Below are positions 22,737 to 29,186 of a stretch of DNA of 29,186 bases, piece after piece. A model generated the notes under the pieces. That model saw only the letters and a program-made list of their open reading frames with translations. It was not told where the DNA came from and made no database searches. Origin of the DNA: Ga0077527 sp964533495 (GTDB lineage Bacteria > Pseudomonadota > Gammaproteobacteria > Burkholderiales > SG8-41); the NCBI GenBank assembly GCA_964533495.1, contig CAZHJU010000033.1, forward strand, positions 1 to 29,186, in the 5' to 3' direction. The position numbers were made by a program, and so were the translations under genes. Positions within the stretch are counted from its first letter, which is position 1. Every line of letters begins with the position of its first letter.

Positions 22737-22803
22737 ATTTGACGGAATTTGGAAGGGCCGGCGGCTGCTTTTGAGCGTCGCCGGAGCAGTTGCAGGTTTC
22801 GGT

Positions 22804-22880
22804 TGGGGAGTCGCCAAGCTGGTTAAGGCACCGGATTTTGATTCCGGCATGCGAAGGTTCGAATCCTTCCTCCCCAGCCA
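22804..22880 (+). tRNA. tRNA-Gln (anticodon UUG)
   Basis: The 77-base gene includes an encoded CCA end. The acceptor stem is TGGGGAG/CTCCCCA with the U1-A72 pair typical of glutamine tRNAs, and G is the discriminator base. The D arm is GCC-AAGCTGGTTAA-GGC. The anticodon stem is CCGGA/TCCGG with loop TTTTGAT, giving anticodon TTG at 22838-22840. The T arm is GAAGG-TTCGAAT-CCTTC. It reads CAA and CAG. Its place between ispE and prs is the usual one in betaproteobacteria. Confidence 0.98.
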
Positions 22881-22922
22881 CTTGAATGCCGCGGGTGGCG
22901 TGCTTGGCGCAGGGGGTGTGAG

Positions 22923-23873
22923 GTGGCACTGGACAGGCTGATGGTTTTTACCGGCAACGCCAATCCGCGGCTCGCGGAGGCGGTGGTCAACCATCTCGAC
23001 ATCCACATCGGCCGCGCCAAGGTCGGCCGCTTCAGCGACGGCGAGGTGATGGTGGAGATCCTCGAGAACGTCCGCGGCAAGGATGTGTTCATCCTGCAGT
23101 CGGTGTGCGCGCCGACCAACGACACGCTGATGGAGTTGCTGGTGATGGTCGACGCACTGAAGCGGGCCTCGGCCGGCCGGGTGACGGCGGCGATCCCGTA
23201 CATGGGTTATGCGCGCCAGGACCGGCGCCCGAGCTCGGCGCGGGTGCCGATCACGGCGAAAGTGGTGGCCAACATGATGACCAGCGTCGGCGTCGACCGC
23301 GTGCTGACGATGGACCTGCACTCGGAGCAGATCCAGGGGTTTTTCGACATCCCCGTGGACAACATCTACTCCGGGCCGATCATGCTCGGCGACATCTGGA
23401 AGCGGAATTTCAAGGACCTCGTGGTCGTGTCGCCGGACGTCGGCGGCGTGGTGCGGGCGCGGGCGCTGGCGAAACGGCTGGAAGCGGACCTCGCCATCAT
23501 CGACAAGCGGCGGCCGCGGCCGAACGTGGCGACGGTGATGAACATCATCGGCGAGGTGCAGGGACGCACCTGCGTGCTCGTCGACGACATGGTCGACACC
23601 GCCAACACGCTGTGCGAGGCGGCGGGCGCGCTGAAGAAGCACGGCGCCGAGAAGGTGCTGGCCTACTGCACGCACCCGGTGCTGTCGGGCCCCGCGGTGG
23701 AGCGCATCGCGGGCTCGGCGCTCGACGAGATCGTGGTCACCGACACGATTCCGCTGACCGAGGCGGGCCGGCAGTGCGGTAAGATCCGCGTGCTGACGGT
23801 GTCGGGGCTGGTGGCGGAAACGATGCGCCGCATCAGCGCCGAGGATTCGGTCAGTTCGCTGTTCGTCGAATAG
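22923..23873 (+). CDS. prs: Ribose-phosphate pyrophosphokinase
   Basis: Prs makes PRPP from ribose 5-phosphate and ATP for nucleotide, histidine and tryptophan synthesis. The 316-residue length is normal. Motifs include FTGNANPRLAEAV at the N-terminus, the flexible-loop region YARQDRRPSSARVPITAKVVANM, the metal-binding MDLHSEQIQGFF and the PRPP loop VLVDDMVDTANTL. The start is GTG: homologs begin MA-x-D-x-LMVFTGNANP, and AGGGGG lies six bases before this GTG, whereas the internal ATG at 22941 would cut off six conserved residues. Confidence 0.97.
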   Translation: MALDRLMVFTGNANPRLAEAVVNHLDIHIGRAKVGRFSDGEVMVEILENVRGKDVFILQSVCAPTNDTLMELLVMVDALKRASAGRVTAAIPYMGYARQDRRPSSARVPITAKVVANMMTSVGVDRVLTMDLHSEQIQGFFDIPVDNIYSGPIMLGDIWKRNFKDLVVVSPDVGGVVRARALAKRLEADLAIIDKRRPRPNVATVMNIIGEVQGRTCVLVDDMVDTANTLCEAAGALKKHGAEKVLAYCTHPVLSGPAVERIAGSALDEIVVTDTIPLTEAGRQCGKIRVLTVSGLVAETMRRISAEDSVSSLFVE

Positions 23874-23882
23874 GTTTTCAGC

Positions 23883-23912
23883 GGAAGCCGGCGTCATGGC
23901 CGGTTTCCTTTT
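23883..23912 (+). terminator. Rho-independent terminator after prs
   Basis: A 10-bp stem (GGAAGCCGGC / GCCGGTTTCC with one G-T pair) has a 6-base loop and is followed by four T. It lies 10 bases after the prs stop and probably separates prs from rplY, perhaps with leakage because the T-run is short. Confidence 0.75.
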
Positions 23913-23963
23913 CAACGCGGGGGCAGTCTGGTCGCGGACCTCCCGCATCATCAGGAGAGCAAC

Positions 23964-24662
23964 ATGAAGATTGAAGTGACTGCGTTTCCGCGCACGAACG
24001 AGGGCAAGGGTGCGAGCCGCCGCCTGCGTGCGACGGGGCGCGTTCCGGGCGTCATCTACGGCGCCGGCGTGGACGCGCAAAGTGTCGAGTTCGACCACAA
24101 GGCGCTGCTGCGCCACCTGAAGCTGGAGGCGTTCCACTCGTCGATTCTCGATTTGACGGTCGAGGGCAGGAAGGATCGGGTGCTGCTGCGCGATTTCCAG
24201 ATGCACCCTTTCAAGGAGCAGGTGCAGCACGTCGATTTCCAGCGCATCGATCCGAAGAAGAAGATCCACATGGCGGTGCCGCTGCATTTCATGAACGCGG
24301 AAATTTCGCCCGGCGTGAAACTGGGCAAGGGCGTGATCCAGCACATCATCAACGAACTCGAGATCCAGTGTCTGCCGGACGACCTGCCGGAATACATCGA
24401 GGTGGATCTGAAGGACCTCGAACTCGGCCATTCGATCCACGTCTCCGAGCTCAGGATGCCGAAGGGCGTCGAGCCGCTGTCCAGGCTGAAGACCGACGAT
24501 CCCGCGGTGGTGACGGTGCAGGTTCCGCGGCAGGCTGCGGTCGAGGAGGTCGCGGCGGCGCCGGTCACCGAAATCACCGGCCAGGCTCCGGAAGCTGCGG
24601 CTGGCGCGGCTGCCGGCGGCGACAAGAAGGATGGCGACAAGAAGCCGGCCGAGAAGAAGTAA
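23964..24662 (+). CDS. rplY: 50S ribosomal protein L25/general stress protein Ctc
   Basis: This protein binds 5S rRNA in the large ribosomal subunit. It has 232 residues, the long L25/TL5/Ctc form with a second beta domain, unlike the short E. coli L25. The N-terminal 5S-binding domain runs to about residue 93 (EVTAFPRTNEGKGASRRLR, RVPGVIYGAG, DFQMHPFKEQVQHVDFQRI). The TL5 C-terminal domain follows to about 190. A low-complexity Ala- and Lys-rich tail (about 195-232, ending KKDGDKKPAEKK) finishes it. AGGAGAG stands about 6 bases before the ATG. Confidence 0.96.
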   Translation: MKIEVTAFPRTNEGKGASRRLRATGRVPGVIYGAGVDAQSVEFDHKALLRHLKLEAFHSSILDLTVEGRKDRVLLRDFQMHPFKEQVQHVDFQRIDPKKKIHMAVPLHFMNAEISPGVKLGKGVIQHIINELEIQCLPDDLPEYIEVDLKDLELGHSIHVSELRMPKGVEPLSRLKTDDPAVVTVQVPRQAAVEEVAAAPVTEITGQAPEAAAGAAAGGDKKDGDKKPAEKK

Positions 24663-24700
24663 CGACGATGCCCGCCAGCCCCGGGGCTGGCCCTTCGCCG

Positions 24701-24740
24701 CGCCCGCCAGCACGCACTTTGCTGGCGGGCGTTTTGTTTT
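24701..24740 (+). terminator. Rho-independent terminator after rplY
   Basis: A 12-bp stem (24701-24712 with 24720-24731) has a 7-base loop, followed by TTTTGTTTT. It is preceded by a perfect 18-base palindrome at 24674-24691. That palindrome contains most of a second copy of the terminator's left arm (GCCCGCCAGC at 24670-24679 and 24702-24711), so alternative folds exist. Confidence 0.9.
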
Positions 24741-24805
24741 ATGAAAAATATGTTTATAAACAAGCGCTTACAATTACCGGGCGTTTCCGGACTGCGATTT
24801 GCCGC
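24741..24805 (+). promoter_or_regulatory. AT-rich leader region of pth with a 12-base palindrome
   Basis: After the rplY terminator, pth needs its own promoter. The stretch 24741-24776 is AT-rich. It holds a perfect palindrome TGTTTATAAACA at 24751-24762 and TACAAT at 24769-24774, which could be a -10. No good -35 is seen at the right distance, so no promoter is assigned with confidence. Confidence 0.35.
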
Positions 24806-25411
24806 ATGAAACTCGTCGTCGGTCTGGGCAATCCGGGTAAAAAATACGAGGCGACGCGCCATAACGCCGGCTGCTGGTGGGTCGACGGGCTGGTGCGCGC
24901 CGCGGGCGCGACGCTGCGCCACGAGGCGCGTTTCCACGGCGAAGTCGCGCGGGTCGGCACGTCCGCCGGCGACGTCTGGCTGCTGAAGCCGGCCACGTAC
25001 ATGAACGAGTCGGGGCGCGCGGTCGGCGCGCTCGCCGATTTCTACAAGATCGCGGCAGCGGACATCCTGATCGCCCACGACGAACTCGACCTGCCGCCGG
25101 GCAGCGTCAGGCTGAAGTTCGGCGGCAGCGCGTCGGGCAACGGCGTGCGCAGCGTCATTTCGCGCCTCGGCACGCCGGATTTCTGGCGCCTGCGCATCGG
25201 CATCGGCCATCCGCGCGAGCTGGCGGCGAACGAGCAGGAAGTCGTCGATTACGTGCTGCACGCGCCGCGCGCCGAAGAGCGGCGCGCGATCGACGAGTCG
25301 ATCGCGCGCGCGCACGACGCCTGGCCGCTGATGGCTGCGGGCGACATGCAGGCGGCGATGCACCGGCTGCACACCAAACCGGCCAAGGCGGCGCCCGAGC
25401 CCCGCGGCTGA
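24806..25411 (+). CDS. pth: Peptidyl-tRNA hydrolase
   Basis: Pth releases tRNA from prematurely dissociated peptidyl-tRNA. The protein has 201 residues. N9 (GLGNPG) and catalytic H19 (TRHNAG) are in place, followed by LLKPATYMNESG, the HDELDLPPG motif with the catalytic aspartate, and GNGVRSVISRLGTPDFWRLRIGIG. The frame is open upstream through rplY, but the ATG at 24806 is the canonical MKLVVGLGNPG start. The Shine-Dalgarno is weak. It is followed by ychF after 27 bases. Confidence 0.96.
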   Translation: MKLVVGLGNPGKKYEATRHNAGCWWVDGLVRAAGATLRHEARFHGEVARVGTSAGDVWLLKPATYMNESGRAVGALADFYKIAAADILIAHDELDLPPGSVRLKFGGSASGNGVRSVISRLGTPDFWRLRIGIGHPRELAANEQEVVDYVLHAPRAEERRAIDESIARAHDAWPLMAAGDMQAAMHRLHTKPAKAAPEPRG

Positions 25412-25438
25412 CGTTTTCACTTTCAAGGTTCACACATC

Positions 25439-26533
<1,095 letters not shown>

Positions 26534-26636
26534 ACCCGCCGCGCCGGGGTTCACAATGCTGACGCCCCCGGCTTTTGGCCTCCGGCGTTAAGGTCTATAC
26601 TGCCCCGCATTGCATAGCGGCGAGGAGGAAGCGGCG

Positions 26637-27434
26637 ATGTTCGATACTTTGCTGGCGCGCATGGCGCGCACCATCGGCGGCCTGGCCGCCATCCTGATTG
26701 TCAGCGGCTGTGCCGGCGTCGGCGGCGACTACCGCGCCGGCGTCGACGTCGAGGCCATACTCAACCACATCGCCCAGGACGACGTGCCGTCGCTGCGCGC
26801 CGCGGTGAACAGCGGTGTCATCGGCGTCAACGACCGGCTGCCTGCGCCGGCGTATTCCGCCGGCGCGCCGCTGATCGCGCTGGCGGCGCGCGACGGTTCG
26901 ATCGGGGTGCTGAATTACCTGATCACCGCCGGCGCCAACCTCAACGCAGCGACCCCCGTCAACGAGACCCCGCTGATGCTGGCGGCCTATTTCTATGGCG
27001 ACAACGAACAGGCCACGGCGCGTCATGATGCCGCCGTGCGCCTGCTGGTCGATGCGGGGGCGAACCTCGAGAATGCCCCGTACAACTACACGCCGCTGGC
27101 CTATGCGGCCTACAACAACCGCCAGCAGGCGCTGCGTTACCTGCTCGGCAAGGGCGCGCGCGTCGATGCCGACGCCAGCGAGCGGCTGACCTACATCAAC
27201 ACGCCACTGATGATGGCGGCGATCCAGGGGCACCGCGACATCGTGCGCCTGCTGCTGCAGGCGGGGGCGGATCCGCTGGTGCGCGTCCGTGGCGGGCACA
27301 CTGCCCGCGAGTTTTCGCAGAAATACCGCCACAGCCACGTCGAACCCCTGCTGGCCTGCGCGGAAGGCGTGCCGCCGGGGCAGGGTTACCTCCAGTACTG
27401 TGAACGCGGCGCGCGGGTCGTCGCGAATCCCTAG
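26637..27434 (+). CDS. Ankyrin-repeat lipoprotein
   Basis: The 265-residue protein has a signal with lipobox LIVSGCAG (C25) and about five ankyrin repeats. Clear repeat cores are APLIALAARDGSIGVLNYLITAGANLN, TPLMLAAYFYGDN...AVRLLVDAGANLE, TPLAYAAYNNRQQALRYLLGKGARVD and TPLMMAAIQGHRDIVRLLLQAGADP. It ends with a short tail containing two Cys. Export plus repeats suggest a periplasmic or membrane-surface binding protein; the partner is unknown. GAGGAGGAA stands 6 bases before the ATG at 26637, which decides the start over the TTG at 26610. TATACT at 26596-26601 could be a -10. The stop TAG shares CTAG with the stop of the opposing gene. Confidence 0.88.
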   Translation: MFDTLLARMARTIGGLAAILIVSGCAGVGGDYRAGVDVEAILNHIAQDDVPSLRAAVNSGVIGVNDRLPAPAYSAGAPLIALAARDGSIGVLNYLITAGANLNAATPVNETPLMLAAYFYGDNEQATARHDAAVRLLVDAGANLENAPYNYTPLAYAAYNNRQQALRYLLGKGARVDADASERLTYINTPLMMAAIQGHRDIVRLLLQAGADPLVRVRGGHTAREFSQKYRHSHVEPLLACAEGVPPGQGYLQYCERGARVVANP

Positions 27435-28378
27435 TCTTCCCCGGCGCCGGGCGCCGGGGGTTGCCGCGCCGCCTGCGGCTTCAGGCTGATGATCAGCACG
27501 CCGCCCAGCACCAGCACGGCGCCGGCGAGCTGCACCGGGGTGACGGCCTCGTCGAGGAAAGCCCAGGCAAAAGCCATCGTGGCGAGCGGGCCGACGCAAC
27601 CGACCAGCGAGAGCTGGTTGGCGCCGATGCGCTTGAGTCCTTCCGCCATCAGCCACAGCGGCAGAACCGTCGCGAACACCGCCAGCACCGCGACGATGCC
27701 GTAGACCTCGTGTGCGACCCGCAGGGCCTGCGGCGGGCGCAGCGCGAGGAAGTGGGCGAGCACGAAGCCGGTGGCGATCAGCGAGGCGTAAGCCGTGAAG
27801 CGCATCGATCCGAACTTGTGCACCAGCCGGCTGCCCGCGACCAGATAGACGGCGTAGGTCACCGCGCTGCAGAACACCAGCAGCGCGCCCAGCGCAGCGA
27901 GGTCCAGCCGGTCGCCGAGCCGGGCCTCGGCGCCGAACACCAGCGCGATGCCGGCATAGGACAGGCCCAGCGACAGCAGTTGCTGGCGTTGCAGCGGCTG
28001 CTTCAGGAAGACCGCGGACAGCAGCAGCACCAGCGTCGGGTACAGATAGAGAATCAGCCGGCCGAAGCCGGCCGAGATGTACTGCAGGCCGGCCAGGTCG
28101 AGAAAACTGCCGAGGTAGTAGCCGAGGAAGCCGAGCGCGACGATGCCGAGGATCTCGCGCCGGGTCAGCGCGACCTCGGGGCGCCCCGCCCACCAGGCCA
28201 TCAGCGCGAACAGCGGCGCCGCGAACAGCATGCGCAGCGTCAGCAGCACGGTGGTGTCGACGCCGTACTGGTAGGCCGCCTTGACCAGCACCGGTTTCAG
28301 CGAAAACGCCATCGAGCCGGACAGCGCGCAGGCGATGCCGATCAGGGCGCCGCGCTGGGCGGGGGAGGATTCAGGCAC
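27431..28378 (-). CDS. EamA/DMT superfamily transporter
   Basis: The 315-residue protein has ten hydrophobic helices arranged as two EamA repeats of five, with the typical end-of-repeat stretches RLILYLYPTLVLLLSAVFLKQPL and QLSLVGCVGPLATMAFAWAFLDEAVTPVQLAGAVLVLGGVLII. Such transporters export small metabolites or amino acids; the substrate cannot be told. The start is GTG, overlapping the stop of the preceding ATPase gene by one base (TAGTG), so the two are coupled. The C-terminus overlaps the end of the ankyrin gene by 4 bases. Confidence 0.9.
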   Translation of the reverse strand: MPESSPAQRGALIGIACALSGSMAFSLKPVLVKAAYQYGVDTTVLLTLRMLFAAPLFALMAWWAGRPEVALTRREILGIVALGFLGYYLGSFLDLAGLQYISAGFGRLILYLYPTLVLLLSAVFLKQPLQRQQLLSLGLSYAGIALVFGAEARLGDRLDLAALGALLVFCSAVTYAVYLVAGSRLVHKFGSMRFTAYASLIATGFVLAHFLALRPPQALRVAHEVYGIVAVLAVFATVLPLWLMAEGLKRIGANQLSLVGCVGPLATMAFAWAFLDEAVTPVQLAGAVLVLGGVLIISLKPQAARQPPAPGAGED

Positions 28379-29186
28379 TAGCGGCGTTTTCCGCCGCCGA
28401 AGATCGAACCCAGCACGCCGCGGAAGATCTCGCGCCCGACCTGCGTGCCGATGGTGCGGGCGGCGCTTTTGGCCGCCATCTCGACGACGCCTTCGCGCTT
28501 TCCGCCGCGCGGGCCGGTGGAACCGCCGAGCAGTTCGCCCAATGCGCCGAGCATGCCGCCGCCCTGTGCCGGAGCGTTTGCCGCCGCCTCCTTTCCCGGC
28601 GCGGCGGCGGCCTGTTCCTGCACGCGCTGCGTCAGTTTTTCGTAGGCCGATTCACGGTCCTCGATCCTGTCGTAGATGCCGGCGATCAGCGAGCTCTTCA
28701 TCGTGGCGGCGCGTTCTTCCGCCGTCACCGGACCGAGGCGGCTGCCCGGCGGCAGCACGAGGGCGCGTTCGACCACGTTCGGGCGGCCTTTTTCGTCGAG
28801 CAGCGACACCAGCGCCTCGCCGACGCCGAGCTCGGTGATCGCGGCCTCGACGTCGAGTTTCGGGTTGGCGCGCAGCGTCGTCGCCGCGCTCTTGACCGCC
28901 TTCTGGTCGCGTGGCGTGAACGCGCGCAGCGCGTGCTGCACGCGGTTGCCGAGCTGGCCGAGCACGGTGTCCGGAATGTCCAGCGGGTTCTGGGTGACGA
29001 AATAGACGCCGACGCCCTTGGAACGGATCAGGCGCACCACCTGCTCGATCTTTTCCAGCAGCGCCTGCGGCGCGTCGTTGAACAACAGGTGCGCCTCGTC
29101 GAAGAAGAACACCAGCTTCGGCTTGTCCGGGTCGCCGACCTCGGGCAGCTGCTCGAACAGCTCCGACAGCATCCACAGCAGGAAGG
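28378..29186 (-). CDS. DUF853 / HerA-like ATPase, C-terminal part (5' end outside window)
   Basis: About 269 residues of the C-terminal half are present; the frame is open to the window edge. The Walker B region KLVFFFDEAHLLFNDAPQALLEKIEQVVRLIRSKGVGVYFVTQNPLDIPDTVLGQLGNRVQHALRAFTPRD is that of the E. coli YjgR (DUF853) family of HerA/FtsK-type ATPases. A poly-Ala/Pro linker (AAAAPGKEAAANAPAQGGG) and a Gly-rich basic tail ending GSIFGGGKRR follow. The P-loop would be upstream, outside the window. Cellular role is not established; helicase or translocase activity is inferred from the fold. Confidence 0.92.
   Translation of the reverse strand, partial: FLLWMLSELFEQLPEVGDPDKPKLVFFFDEAHLLFNDAPQALLEKIEQVVRLIRSKGVGVYFVTQNPLDIPDTVLGQLGNRVQHALRAFTPRDQKAVKSAATTLRANPKLDVEAAITELGVGEALVSLLDEKGRPNVVERALVLPPGSRLGPVTAEERAATMKSSLIAGIYDRIEDRESAYEKLTQRVQEQAAAAPGKEAAANAPAQGGGMLGALGELLGGSTGPRGGKREGVVEMAAKSAARTIGTQVGREIFRGVLGSIFGGGKRR

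Noticed and set aside
22758..22784. Hairpin CCGGCG/CGCCGG between ispE and tRNA-Gln as a terminator
   Set aside because: No T-run follows and the loop is 15 bases; termination here would cut off the tRNA from the internal ispE promoter.
21780..24713. Open frame of 977 codons on the - strand opposite ispE, prs and rplY
   Set aside because: It runs antisense through a tRNA gene and three conserved genes and has His/Arg/Asp-rich low-complexity composition. It is a shadow frame.

Overview
The window is a GC-rich chromosomal stretch from a betaproteobacterium. The order cox cluster / ftsY-ftsE-ftsX-rpoH / two M16 peptidases-rsmD-coaD-ferredoxin-mutM / TPR lipoprotein-lolB-ispE-tRNA-Gln-prs-rplY-pth-ychF is one I know from that class, and a CIRCE operator in front of rpoH fits too. 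Genus is not decidable by eye. Most of the window is ordinary housekeeping DNA; I see no phage, insertion-sequence transposase, CRISPR array or defence system.

Region 1 (1-6702), aerobic terminal oxidase: the 3' end of ctaD, a 37-residue membrane protein, the copper chaperone Cox11, a 70-residue DUF2970 protein and ctaE form one tight + strand unit. It ends in a structured 3' region with a strong intrinsic terminator. A small DUF2909 membrane gene lies on the - strand. A second + strand unit follows: SURF1, a Sco-like protein with a CxxxC motif, heme A synthase, heme O synthase and a Sco1/SenC lipoprotein. Together these supply copper and heme A for cytochrome c oxidase.

Region 2 (6704-10251), - strand: ftsY, ftsE and ftsX overlap one another. 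rpoH (sigma-32) follows with its own control region, which holds an extended -10 promoter and a CIRCE operator with one mismatch. A bidirectional terminator separates rpoH from the cox cluster.

Region 3 (10370-14427), + strand: an active M16 zinc peptidase, a partner that has lost the zinc motif, rsmD, coaD and a 2[4Fe-4S] ferredoxin. A palindromic REP/MITE-like element lies between the ferredoxin and mutM.

Region 4 (14607-19420), - strand: a four-gene ABC module (ATPase, ABC-2 permease, GldG-like protein, DUF4340 protein) runs into mutM. It separates mutM from the TPR-lolB-ispE block and is the most accessory-looking part of the window.

Region 5 (19550-26533), + strand: TPR lipoprotein, lolB and ispE overlap at ATGA junctions. 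Then come tRNA-Gln(UUG), prs, rplY, pth and ychF. A near-consensus sigma-70 promoter lies inside ispE and probably drives the tRNA and prs.

Region 6 (26637-29186): an ankyrin-repeat lipoprotein on the + strand converges on an EamA-family transporter and the 3' part of a HerA-like DUF853 ATPase on the - strand. The ankyrin and EamA genes use the two strands of one CTAG as their stop codons.
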